NCBI GenBank assembly: GCA_016165875.1
Contig: JABBOT010000080.1
Location: 10,212,172-10,276,171, forward strand
DNA length: 64,000 nucleotides
DNA from: Acanthopleura granulata
Taxonomy: Eukaryota; Mollusca; Polyplacophora; Chitonida; Chitonidae
Direction of reading: 5' to 3'
Notes under the pieces: generated by a model
What the model was told of the DNA's origin: nothing
Seen by the model: only the letters and a program-made list of their open reading frames with translations
Database searches by the model: none
Position numbers and translations under genes: made by a program
Shown here: positions 1-10,705 of the stretch, one piece after another
Layout of the letters: every line of letters begins with the position of its first letter
Position numbering within the stretch: the stretch's first letter is position 1

Positions 1-2604
1 TTCTGTGTTGTATATTTTAAGCCGCCAACACTTAACCTTGATTTCCAGGTACATAACGCTTTGTATAATAATTGTATAACTGTGATTGTGCAGTCCACGC
101 GATGGGCTGACCTGCCGACACGAGGTACTTCCCACCGTCGATATGTTACAAGAAAATATGATAATAACCCAGTTGCTGCGTGGGAAATATTTATTTTATT
201 ACTGAAATTTATCTTGTTATTAAAGTTAACCACAAATAGAACAAATTACGTCAAGTTATATAATGACGCAAGAGGGCATACCAAGGAACGCTGTGAGGTG
301 TTTCGACAGTTGATTGACACACGAGTCAAATTTTTCGCTCTTATAGGCTTTTTTCGCAAACCAAGATTGTCCACTCAGAAATTCACTTGTATCAAACATG
401 TCAGAAACCAGAAGGATTCCACGCTATCCGTGCATTCTGTCCACTCCTGTGAATTTCAGCGATCGAGATGATCGAGTTGAAGATTCAAATCACACAAATT
501 TCTCTTGACCTATGTCGTTTTGTTTTCGCCACGTGAAGTCACTGGTCACACGACATGCCATAGTGACGACGTCGGACTCAAAAATTCACCTTGTGTGTCT
601 GTGACTGCGCTGCATATATCCCCAGGATATTTCTCCCGCGAAAAAGTTTCCTAGAAGTAAATACAATGTATATCCACTTATTGTTTATCCCCAGCTTAAG
701 TGTCAAATACGGTATCAGTTTGAGGCTCCCACTCATAAAGCATTAAGGGCCATTCCAAGCCGATAATCTGATTTATTATGTACTCTGTGGACTGTGCCCG
801 TAATGCTGCGATTGTATTGGTCGAAACGACATCGCTCTTCCGTTACGAAGTAGCATGTTGTAATACAGGAATAAGTCGTTCCTCTAAGCTATATTTATGG
901 GATCTTTTGCCCGACTTGTCTTGCGCATATTGAAGATCGATATACTGGATAAATCAGCCAGTAACATGCCAAACATCAGTGGTTTAACCCGAGTACTCCG
1001 ATTTCTTTTACTCTACAGGCATTGCATCAGAGCAAACTGGCCTCGTGCGTTTGGCGTTTAACATCAGTCAAGTACAGAAATAAATATATTATTTACACGG
1101 TATGTGGCTGCTATTCCGATGATATCGCTACCAGGTTGATGGCGCACGCAGCATAATAATTTATGGCTGGCATTACTGTTTTGAGCTCGATTCTCAGAAC
1201 CGTGTGTGTGCCTGAACTTTATTTAATGGCAAGAAATACAATATTGCGATTTTGTGCAAGTAATGCTGTCCTACGTGTGTGCATCGATTACGATGGTGGA
1301 AAACTAAATTGATCATAACAGACCAGGAGGCATCTGATCTCTTAGAGGTGCCTTAAAAATTATAATTTTCGGACAGATATTATTACTCCTGAAAGCCAAA
1401 AATTACGTTGTATACATATTTTTTTTTGAAGAAACAAATATGTATATAGATGTGTTTTGCAGGCCCGGCATTAAGGAGACTGGTCGAGTGATAAACTGCT
1501 CTCCCAAAACAGTCCACGGGGAGCTGTTTCGCTCTCCCAGAGAGGTCTGCCAAAGTTAACTAGGAGTGCATTTCTTCTCCAAGTGTAATTCGAGAAGGCA
1601 AACGATGAACAAATCCCATTGTGAAAAAAGAAGGAATTTGTCTGCTATTTAGTTAGCGCTGAGGGTTGAATACGCATGGACACTATGGATAGACTCTAGG
1701 AAATAAACAGACAAACAGAAAGATACACATTCACTCTGAATATTTTGAAACATTTACAAAAAATTTCCAATATTTAATTACTATGATTCTCGTCCGCAAC
1801 AGGATGAATTTGGAGGATGTAGCTCTCTCTATGTCCAGCTAGTTGTCGCTTGACATCCACTGTTCATTGGCCTTAAAGGTGTGAAAGCCACAATTGGCCA
1901 TAGAGGACAAACCAGGAAATCATCCGACCTCCTGTGGCCTTCCTTTGACAAATGACCTGGTTCCCTGGCCATTGTCATTGATTAAACCTCGAGTTGCGTC
2001 TTCATTATGTTTTGCCAAATCCTGACCTTATATTATGGCTTTTACGGTTCAAAAGGGCTACTTGGCTTCCTTGGTTCGTACCTGTGGTTGTTGTTGTCGT
2101 TTCACTAGCGATCGGTAACGGCACTTGGCAACATGACTGACTGAACTTTCATATTACTGAGCGGTCTGTAGGCCTTGGGCATAGTGGAAAACATTGATGA
2201 GAAGTCATATACCTATGTTAACTTGAAAATGTTGGTAAAAAGAAGTGAGTCTGTTACACGACAGGCACAGAATTTGCGTAACATTCCACAATGACTTAAA
2301 AAGTTGTTCTCAGGGGAAATGGGAAACTTTGACCTTGGGGAAGAATAAAATAAAATAAAATTCTTGACCTCCATCTGCACTGGGCCGTGAGGGTGAGTAG
2401 AAAATTGGCCGAATCAGAAGACCTAGGCGCGTGTAGAGGCGAAGGCGACCAATCGCTCTCTCTAAAGTGCCAGGCCTCTTGTGCTTTAGATGGACGGACC
2501 ATGTAAGAACAATACACTAAATTTTCCTATTACAATTACGTGTGCACTGACTAAAAAGAATAGACCCGAATTTCAGAAAAAAAAAGAATTAGGCTTCTTT
2601 TTAC
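1..2604 (-). other. Intron of a type A EF-hand gene (exon 2 off the left edge)
   Basis: This stretch matches, in order and with few differences, the introns at 22328-24907, 36228-38804 and 49330-51974, and the start of the one at 62810-64000. It ends at the donor of the first exon at 2605-2628. In the other copies exon 2 starts about 700 bases left of the point matching base 1, so exon 2 here is outside the window. Plus-strand ORFs within it (for example 61-471) are not kept in the same frame or length in all copies and are not called as genes. Confidence 0.75.
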
Positions 2605-2628
2605 CTGATCCATTTTACAAGCACTCAT
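2605..2628 (-). CDS. First coding exon of a type A EF-hand gene (partial gene)
   Basis: On the minus strand this reads ATG AGT GCT TGT AAA ATG GAT CAG, then a donor GTAAAA. The same 24-base exon with donor GTAAGA occurs at 24908, 38805 and 51975. It gives MSACKMDQ, or MDQ if the second ATG, which sits in the stronger AAAATGG context, is used. It ends in phase 0 and would join an exon beginning GTG TCA GCG, as in the paralogues. The second exon is outside the window. The donor here differs from its siblings (GTAAAA, not GTAAGA) and may be weaker. The exon call rests on conservation in seven other places and on phase agreement; no transcript evidence is available. Confidence 0.7.
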
Positions 2629-3159
2629 GTTTCTAAAGCGTCCTCGTATGTCTAATGCCTCCTCTTCTGTCAATGTTCGTACAGTAAATTTTTGTAAGAA
2701 AAATGACAATACTCGGGACAGACGGATTCATCAAATGTATTCACCTGCGGGTGTATGCTATACTAAACCTGCTTTTGCTCCCCACATACCTATGAAGTTG
2801 CACTACTGGTTTTTATGAGGAGACAGACCACGTGACCAAGACATTCTCGTTCACGGTGTATGCCTGAACATTAATGAACTCCCTAGACGGGTTGAAGATC
2901 TTAATGAAATGTTTTACATCAGGCTTTCTCTTCACAGTACGGGTTCCAGGTCATTCACTTTTGCCGGCTGTGCTTCCAATTTTAGACAATATCAGTTGAG
3001 ACAACGCTTAGTGAATCGTGACATTTAACTTTGATTGCTTTGACTCTTTGTGTATGTTTAAAAAGTAGCCTGTCCAGGGTCAGCGATGTTATTGAAGCCT
3101 GAAAGCCGTAGGCTGTTTATTCCAAAATAACAACAATATGTCAAAAGTGGATCGAGTAG

Positions 3160-3395
3160 ATCCATAACCGAGTTGTCAGCCTGCTAGTGCAGGCCAGTGT
3201 CCCAGGGGCACCTCTCATCAATGCGGTCGCTATGAAGTCCAGCTTTCGCTGGCTTCCTGTCTAGTGGCATGTGGGAATGTTTACCATTAACATTGGAATC
3301 GTCGTATATGGACGTCCCTCAAGCTCGGCCTGGTTTCGTTCCTCCACAATGCTAGTGGCCGTCATATAAGGGAAATATGCTTGAGGTCAACCATA
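3160..3395 (+). mobile_element. Diverged tRNA-derived SINE copy
   Basis: The piece runs from CCGAGTTGTCAGCCTGCTAG through ATGCGGTCGCTATGAAGTCC and TGGCTTCCTGTC to CGTCATATAAGGGAAATATG. It aligns by eye with the fuller SINE at 7705-7933 and with related copies at 6245, 13905, 25415, 39360 and 52525. The A/B-box-like head is decayed and the final AAATAAAT tail is lost. It was present before the units duplicated, since all units share it. Confidence 0.55.
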
Positions 3396-4046
3396 TATTG
3401 CTACATGTTGGCTCCAACAACTGACATGGTAGAAAGTATTGATTTTCATTTTACTTGTGATAGCAATGTTTTTGAATATTTATATTTGCACAAAATTAAT
3501 CATTATGGACTTCACAGCTTCTGTTGTCCAAAAGTACTGTTAGTATATAAAACAGTAGGCATTTCTATTTTTTTTGTTGTTTTATTAGTTTGTTTCTTTT
3601 TTTATGAAAATGGGGTTGGACGCACATCCAGAATTGAACACTTACTAAGCACGAGGGCTTGAGGCTCTGGAGCCGACTAATCTCTAGTACCTCACACACT
3701 GTATTTGTAGATGCATTCATCATAAGTCTGGTGGATGTCTTATGTATTCTCCCCCAAAATGCATCAACATAATCATGGCTTACTTCAAGCCGCTTAATTT
3801 CTGCATAAATCGAGGCCTGTCACAACCAGAGATAAAAGCAGACGGCGATGGGGACACACATGTATACAACGATCCCATCACAGATGGCATCAAAAAGAGA
3901 GCCTTAATTGTGGCAGACAAATTTGGAAACCAGTAACTATTGTAAATAGCTCCTTGTTATTAAATCTGATGTAAATGGGAAATTGGTAAAACCTCTTCCC
4001 ATAACAAAGTGATACAGAGCTGGGTTCTCCTTTGTTCTTTCTTTGA

Positions 4047-4054
4047 TGACGTCA
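4047..4054. promoter_or_regulatory. CRE palindrome TGACGTCA, first site
   Basis: A full CREB/ATF-type palindrome TGACGTCA sits about 1.4 kb upstream of the first exon. It is kept intact at 26311, 40235 and 53398. Binding is inferred from the motif only. Confidence 0.35.
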
Positions 4055-4543
4055 CACTTCTAGGTGCATATGTGCTCAGAAAGCACTCAGGCAGTACACA
4101 ACACAGAAAACGATGTGTTTGGACCCTTCTGCGTAGCCCGCCCGTGTCTCCCATTCTGCAACATATTCTCGGATATCGTGGCACACTATGTATGTGCAGT
4201 GTGACGCGACATTCAGGTATACACTTTATTATAATGTGCCAAACCAAGTTGTAATGGCACTTACTACTTATTGACAGCTGCGATTTATAAAGTAAAATCA
4301 TGAGGTGTTGGTCTGCCAAATGTTGATGGGTTTTCAGCGCAAGGACCCTTGACATTTGTGGGACTTATAGCGATAGGTTGGTGCATTGCAATGACAGAAC
4401 TTTAAGAAGAGTAAGAACAGTCATTTTGGGTAGACAGATGCATACATTACAAGAACTGAAACCAAATCTCAGCAGCCCGTCTCTCCTTCCACACGCTTCG
4501 GCCGCCATTTGCGGGAACTCGTTGTTTCGGGCTTAATGGGATA

Positions 4544-4551
4544 TGACGTCA
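4544..4551. promoter_or_regulatory. CRE palindrome TGACGTCA, second site
   Basis: A second full palindrome lies about 500 bases from the first. It is intact at 41282 and 54402 but altered to TGACGTCT at 27358. Function is not shown. Confidence 0.3.
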
Positions 4552-5760
4552 TTTTTTGAGAGCTATTTTGTAAAATTTAAACCGTGAGCAAGAGGTCATC
4601 AAAAATAATAAAAATATTTTACTATAATCATTTTGTATTATATAAATCGGGACACCAATTTTGGGGTTGATCTGGTACCGATAATAAAATATAAAAAATA
4701 TAAAATTTGTCACTGTGGATGCACGGCTTGGTTAACAAATCAGACATACTTTTCCGTTCAAAGTCCATGTCATTTTCTTACGGCCTATAAACGCAGCAAA
4801 TTTCACACACCTGTATTGATGCATATCTCGTCTACAATCCGTCGCAAGCACACGGCTCTCACTGCTCTGCGTAACGAGAATGGAGCCCAAAACAATAACG
4901 CCAGCAATAAATTATTATGCTGCGTCCATCATCATCAGAGTGGCGAAAGCATTAGAAGTATATCACGGGCTCTACAATTTTTGTCCCGATCATAGGTACT
5001 GTCTCATTACAGGATCCTTTCCTTTCAGACAAAGCGGATTTATATATGCATGTATAACAGAAAATCAAAACCGCGAAATACGTCTGCCTTCACTTCACCA
5101 AGTTTTGCTCAAACTGAATAAAAACTGTAACAGTAACTAGTTGAAGTTTGAAAAAAAATGTTAACATAACGTCGACATAGAAAATCAATACTATGATATT
5201 TAGCATGAAGTAGTCTACACTTCAACCAATTGTCACTGAAAACAGACAAAACCTGTAGGAGGAGTAGTGTTTTGATAGACATTTAATATATGCTGTGTGA
5301 ACAGACAGACGGACAAGTGATCGTCGGAATTAAAAATCGATATTACGACTTATGTATTATGTATCTTGATGGAGTCTACACTGAAATCAGGTTGAAATTA
5401 TACAGAAACTGGAAACGAAGTAGCGTTTTGAAAGAAATGTTAGCATTGTGGATCAACGGACAGACAGATGAAGAAATGATCATCGAAATGAGGAATCAAA
5501 AGTGTAGCAGCCTTTTGAAGGAAAAGTTAACAAAAGCCGGACAGATACATAGCCTCCTCTGACTTTGACTAGTAGGACTAAAAAATATACGTTTCATTCC
5601 TAGGTTTTTGGAACGAACATATATGTAGATATGTTTTACATTAGATGGACTGAACATGTAAGAACTAAACACTGCCTATTCCCGTTACAATTGCGATTAT
5701 ACTGACTAAATCACGGTAGACCTAATTTCCTCGAAATTAGATTAATTATGCTTCTCTTAC

Positions 5761-5784
5761 CTGATCCATTTTACTTCCACTCAT
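5761..5784 (-). pseudogene. Orphan first exon of an EF-hand gene copy (S1)
   Basis: The minus strand reads ATG AGT GGA AGT AAA ATG GAT CAG followed by the donor GTAAGA, so the exon and its splice site look intact (MSGSKMDQ). No partner second exon lies between here and the left edge of the window. It is a truncated gene copy or an alternative first exon that could only splice to an exon outside the window. The truncated-copy reading is preferred because the intron homology stops abruptly at 4728. Confidence 0.5.
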
Positions 5785-6244
5785 ATTTCTATAGGCTCCT
5801 CTTCTGTCAGCCTTAGTTGAGTAAGTTTTTGAAGAAAATATTAATATTTCAAGCGGACGGATTAATCAAATGTATTTCGCGTCTGCTAGTACCTGAGGGG
5901 CCACGTGACTAAGAAATTCTCATGCAAAGTGTATACTTCAACATTACTGATCTCTCTGGATGGGTGGAGGACCTACATGGAATGTTTGGGATAAGGCATT
6001 CACTTGATACAGTAGAGGTTCCAGATGATGGCGCTATTCACTCTTGCGCTTCCACATGTGGACAATATGAGCTGAGTTAAAGAATAGTGATTCAAATTTA
6101 ACTCTGATGGCTGTGAACCATTGTGCAGGTTTAAAACGGACGAATGCGCCTGTTCAGGCTAAGTCAAGTAACTGAAGCATGAAAATCATAGGCCTCTTAA
6201 GGTTAATTAACAATTGTATACAAAAATGCATCATGAGGCCTTCG

Positions 6245-6460
6245 ATGGCCGATGGCAGAGTTATCAACGTGCGAACGCAAAACAATGCCTCAGGGGTCTT
6301 GCAGCAATGCAGTCGCTGTGAGTTCTAGCACTAATCTGGGTAGCTTCCTCTCCGGACGTGCTTGGGAAATTTGTACATGGATGTTTCCCAGGCTTCCACC
6401 ACAATGTTGGTCGCCGTCATGTAATCGAAATATGCTCGAATACAGCGTAAAACGCCTATT
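6245..6460 (+). mobile_element. SINE remnant, plus orientation
   Basis: It contains GGCCGATGGCAGAGTTATCA, AGCAATGCAGTCGCTGTGAG, CTTCCTCTCCGGACGTGC and GTCATGTAATCGAAATATGC, followed by AATACAGCGTAAAACGCC. It is the same family as the copy at 7705-7933. The copy at 13905-14105 is its partner in the S2 duplicate. Confidence 0.55.
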
Positions 6461-6814
6461 AAGAAATGAATAATTTTAAGGCATACTTAAGCTAGTTCTC
6501 AAACGAAAAGTAGGGTTTGTATGGTTTTGTGGAATCAGGATTGGTTACATATGTTTGTGAGTTAACTTTTCCGGGGTTACTGAGATGAAATGCAAACTGC
6601 ATTTCCACCTCGTTCACGGAAACAGTGCAACTTCAGTAATCAGAAAGATGAGGGACCCAAAGCACGTATCTGTTTCTGAGATACAATCTGTCCAAGTGAA
6701 CACAAAATATTGTTATCAAAAATTAATGTGTCTTTCAGAAACACAAAAAAAGACACAAACAGATTTTAGTAGGAATTTCCTCATTGCTGAGATATATACA
6801 CTATTTGTAATGAT

Positions 6815-6940
6815 TAATTGAATAGATTTGATTGGTGTTTAACGCCGTCTTCAAGAATATTTCGCTTATACTACAGTGACCTACATTACTGTGGGAGGAA
6901 ACCCACCACCATCCGCAGGTTGCTGGCGGACTATCATGGA
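6815..6940 (-). mobile_element. SINE 3' part, minus orientation
   Basis: TTGATTGGTGTTTAACGCCG, CAAGAATATTTCGCTTATAC and GTGGGAGGAAACCC are the reverse complement of the SINE 3' domain and tail. The head is missing. A matching copy lies at 14467-14590. Confidence 0.6.
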
Positions 6941-7704
6941 GTATGTGTTTGTAAAACGAAGGTGAACAGTCTCCGGCGAGAAACGAACTGAAATTTTGTT
7001 TGGAGTTGGTAGTACTTTCTACTACGACGCAGCCATTTGTGCAAAAGGTCTTTTAAGGGCTTCATTAATGGTTAAAACAATAACTTTATCTTTTGATTAA
7101 CAGGCCTCTCTTTTCACAGTGATACTGTCAAATAATGACCACTTGAAATAATCTGGCGGATATAGCGTGTTTTTTTTGTTTGAATCAAACAGACCATGAA
7201 TGCGTGTCATAATTGTCATTTCTGTGCAAATGAGTTATTAAATGCATCACTTTTAAGAGGTGCAAAATCTTCTTAAAATTGTGTACTCCCGTCCATGAAG
7301 AATTTTATGCATCATTGATGTCATGTTTCCGTGTAGATAGGTAAATATAGTCATCAGTGCAGAGTGTATGCCCGCCATGATGACACCGCAAACCTAGAAC
7401 TAGTGATGGGAAAAGCATTCAAAGTCTCCTGTGAGAAACCCATGATGATGGCCCAGCTTGTTGTTTACCGATGATTTGCAGATATGACGCTGCAGCGATG
7501 GGCCAAATGTACACATTTGCTATACCGGCTCACCTCCATATTCTCCTACTGAGACAAGCGCGAAAATGATCCAAGAATGATTTTCAGCAGGGTTTTAACT
7601 TTGGTGGAGTTCCCCATGAAACAATTATTGCAAAACTATCTTCTCAATTGCGCAGATATTATTTTGCGACCAAGTTGATATACTTCCAAATAGGGGGCCT
7701 CTGC

Positions 7705-7933
7705 ATGCAGCCAGGGTGGTTGGCGCGCTAGGAGCCTATCACCGGTGCGAGTTCAAGCCCTGCTCCCTGTGGCTTCGTCTCCAGTTGTACATGGGAAGGC
7801 CTGCCCACAGCCTCGTGGGTTTTCCCCCGGGTTTTTGCCCGGTTTCTTTCTACCATAATACTGGCCTCCGTCGTTTAAGGTAAAATATTCTCGAGGGCGC
7901 CGTAAAACAGCAGTCAAATAAAGAAATTAATTA
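7705..7933 (+). mobile_element. Near full-length tRNA-derived SINE
   Basis: The head has an A-box-like GGTGGTTGGCGCGCTAGG and a B-box-like GGTGCGAGTTCAAGCCC at 7744-7760. The central domain contains GGTTTTCCCCCGGG and GCCCGGTTTCTTTCTACC. The 3' end has AAAATATTCTCGAGGGCGCC and an A/T-rich tail. This layout is typical of the pol III SINEs widespread in molluscs. The second near-complete copy, at 15377-15610, is its duplicate. Confidence 0.75.
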
Positions 7934-8372
7934 AGTATGAAATGTGAGTGGGTCATTTGTTCCAGTCGTTTCTATAGCCGAACAGATCGTTTCATATGAT
8001 CACGCGCTCCGACGCTGTTATGTATATACAAGAATTTGTGACATTCATGTACAGTGAATTGAACAGGCTAACAATTACATGCATCAGACAAACATATCTG
8101 CTATTTCTGTTCATTGGTGTAGGAAAGCTATGACCTGCGCAATCATGCCATTCCGTAGCATGGGATGAGAGTTATATGACGCAACCTCGCTAACAATTAG
8201 GTCTAAAACACTTAAAAACCAACCTGTCAAACATATAGAAGAATGATGTTATGCTAACTTTAACAATAGCTTCTTGCGCAGAAGATATCCGAACAAACAC
8301 AAGCCTTAGAGCTGACTTTATTGAAATTGTTCCCTGATTAACGCTAGCTTCATACAGCCGAATAGAAAAGTA

Positions 8373-8845
8373 GAAATTTTCTTTCATTGTCTGTTGTGTA
8401 TGCATTGGTAATACGTGCACAAGCGCATAAGGACCCAACGGTAATTAACACAGTCAATATAAAAATAAGAATTTGTTTTCATTGTCTATTGTGTATGTAT
8501 AGGTAAAACGTGGAGAAGGGCAATGTAACCCAACCGTAATTAAGCTGCAAGAATCAATCAGCCTAAACCACTCAACTGAAACAAGGAAATATCTGTTTTG
8601 CATTAAAAAGTTTTAAAACATTTATGATTCAAACACGAGAAAAGAAAATTATGAATTTGCTTTCATTGTCTATTGTGCGTACATTGGCAAACATGCAGAT
8701 CGGCATTGTAACCCAACCTTAATTAAGATGCAAGAATCAATCAGCATAAACCACTCAACTTAACCAAGGAAATAAATGTTTTGCATTTAAAAGTCTTTAA
8801 AAAAAATCTATGATTAATGACTCAAGCACAAACACTTCGAATTTC
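8373..8845. repeat. Short tandem triplication (partial 95-bp copy plus two 184-bp copies)
   Basis: The anchor TTTCATTGTCT occurs at 8382, 8477 and 8661. Each is followed by TTGTGTATG- or TTGTGCGTA-like sequence, a GGTAAAACG-like stretch, and AACCCAACCGTAATTAAG or its equivalent. The second and third repeats are full 184-base copies and the first is shortened to 95 bases. S2 has a single copy near 16075-16200. Confidence 0.6.
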
Positions 8846-10372
8846 ACGGTTATAAAATATCTCTTTACATGAATACCTTTCCCTCTTTGCCCATTACGAC
8901 CGACACAATCCGTATTACATAAAACCTTATTGATGACCGCCGTCATATAAGTGAAATATTCTTGATCTAAACGGCATATCAGACATTCGAATCATGAAGT
9001 GGCGTTCCGAGGATATAATCCCAAGATCCGATCAAAACAACCTACATCAGTTTAATTATAAGCAAGAAATATTATACAAATAACAAAAGAGGTAATAACT
9101 TGACAGACATATTCAGTCGGATGTTTTCAATGACACAAGCAAATCACATCCATAAAAATTGGAAACCGAAAAATGAATAAAATAAACTCATAATTTAAAA
9201 TAGTAGTGCGTAGTGTATTTGCTAATCAAATTAATAAACCTATATGGAAAGCCAAAATGTTAAGTATGGCTTACAATAGCAGCAATCTCTATTGAGATAC
9301 ATATTTGATTATTGATATCATATATACTAAAATGGAGGACAATTTGGATACTGATTGTGTTCATCCACCTATAACATTCATAACGTCTTTTCGACACCAC
9401 TGAAAACTGTTGACGACCTGCCTTTGAATCTCTCCTGTTTTTGTGTTTATATATTATCTTACTACTTGGGTGGTTTGTGTTATTTATCGTTTTTGGAAAC
9501 TGGTCTTGCGATTATTGACCCGAATGGGCCATTTTGGTTGACATTCTGGTGTGCGAATGTCGGTTTCGACGCCTAGGTTCATATTGTTTCGTAGTGAAAA
9601 AAAGTGTGGAAGGCAGATGTACGAACTCCAGTGTCGTATAAGTTCTCGAAAACTTAGAAAAGTGGTGCTGTAAGCGATAGTTCTACACTGCTTTGTGACA
9701 CCCCCTCCTCCACCATCCATATAGAAATATCTCCCACCAGAGAAAACAAACATACCAGAAATTTCAAAGAATGAACATCTCACTTCTCCCCCTTAGCCCA
9801 AATCCACCCTGTACCAGCCTTGATTCAAACATGGTGCCTTTTGCTCCAAGTTTACGCTACACTAACACTACATTTCGTCATATGCCTATACCATATTTTG
9901 ATGCAGCGCCTGCACCAACAGTGCTTTTAAGTGTGGAGGTCTACTCTAGGCTCCTATAAAGTTGTGTTGGCCAACACTAGCTACATATTTGATTTTGTAA
10001 AATTGGTTCTCTGATTGCATGTTCTTGGCCTTCCCAGCACTCTAGGTAGGCCAAGTTCTGAATTGGAATTATGTGTTGTTCTTTGTTTACCGTGTAGCCT
10101 ATTATTTATTAAGATTTGAACAATGGTGTATGACATGTATGATTCCTGGTGAGTTTCGTACACCCTGAGCACCACATGAAGGTGCTTTGATACTCAGCGG
10201 CTTCATGACATGTCATACAACCAGGTAAAAATCTGAACGACGAATTTATTATCAAACTAGCCTGTTAATTCTGTTTGTTTTTCCACTTGGAAAGGAAAGA
10301 AATCGGGAGGGTGAAGTTTAAATAGAGAATTGAATAAACATAGAATATTTGATAATACAACACAACTTTCAC
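8846..10372. other. Non-coding stretch without a supported gene
   Basis: It is AT-rich sequence unique to this part of the window. A SINE-tail fragment (CGTCATATAAGTGAAATATT) lies at about 8940-8985. Short ORFs at 9355-9576, 9484-9783 and 9771-9959 overlap one another on both strands and show no recognisable motif. Confidence 0.5.
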
Positions 10373-10705
10373 TCACCAATAATGTGCTAAACAGTGAACT
10401 GATATAGCCATGCTGTTATGTGTCTGGGTTGCCACACTGCGTATTTTGTATTGTATGTTTGCTGCCCCATGACATGTTTGCCCTGGGCAGTCCGTAAGGT
10501 CTATATTACACCTTACAGGCACATCTTTCAGAGTCTTTGTGATTGTTTCACTCGATACATTTAGCATCCCAACAAGCCAGAAGGACTCCTCGTAAACTTC
10601 GTATACTATCTACCCTACGCAAGTAAATGTTTAATTGTTCCTTTCCGGAAATGTTTGTAATTTCATCCGCAATGATAGAATACCACACAGCTTCTCTTTT
10701 ATCTC
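10373..10705 (-). pseudogene. hAT-superfamily transposase fragment (ZMYM1/DUF4371-like), broken
   Basis: Two adjacent minus-strand frames read like the transposase domain of hAT elements related to zinc finger MYM-type protein 1. First comes YSIIADEITNISGKEQLN, where the DE would hold the first catalytic aspartate. After a frameshift near 10600 comes ITKTLKDVPVRC, then CPGQTCHGAANIQ and AISVHCLAHYW. The last two match the RGQ-YDGA-NM and VHC-AH-LNL signatures of the family. A stop follows the HCLAH motif, and no intact N-terminal zinc finger or C-terminal dimerisation domain is found nearby. It is a fossil. Family assignment is from motif memory, not a search. Confidence 0.65.

Larger units (their letters stand above)
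2629..4727. repeat. Upstream block of the type A gene, repeated in each unit
   Basis: This block lies upstream of the first exon and recurs at about 24932-27540, 38829-41463 and 51999-54588. It holds a SINE remnant at 3160-3395 and two CRE palindromes. This copy lacks about 0.4 kb that the others carry between the two CREs. Plus and minus ORFs around 3740-3940 and 4000-4350 are open in some copies and broken in others, so no gene is called. Confidence 0.65.
4728..8440 (-). repeat. Segmental copy S1: EF-hand gene fragment lacking exon 2
   Basis: From the motif GCTTGGTTAAC onward the sequence leaves the normal unit and matches the interior of the type A intron (compare 21957-22150), then a first exon at 5761-5784 and the upstream region. 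It shares order and content with S2 (13028-16200). There is no EF-hand coding sequence between the breakpoint and the exon. A stretch at 5140-5560 carries degenerate repeats with recurring AAGTAGCGTTTTGAA- and ACAGACAGA-like pieces that S2 lacks. Confidence 0.6.

Noticed and set aside
3742..3936. ORF with a DGDGD stretch resembling an EF loop (also at 26002)
   Set aside because: The frame is broken in units 3 and 4, the flanks lack EF-hand helices, and no splice context fits.
5290..5562. Plus-strand ORF of 90 residues
   Set aside because: It is made of degenerate repeats (AAGTAGCGTTTTGAA and ACAGACAGA types) absent from the S2 duplicate; no domain is visible.
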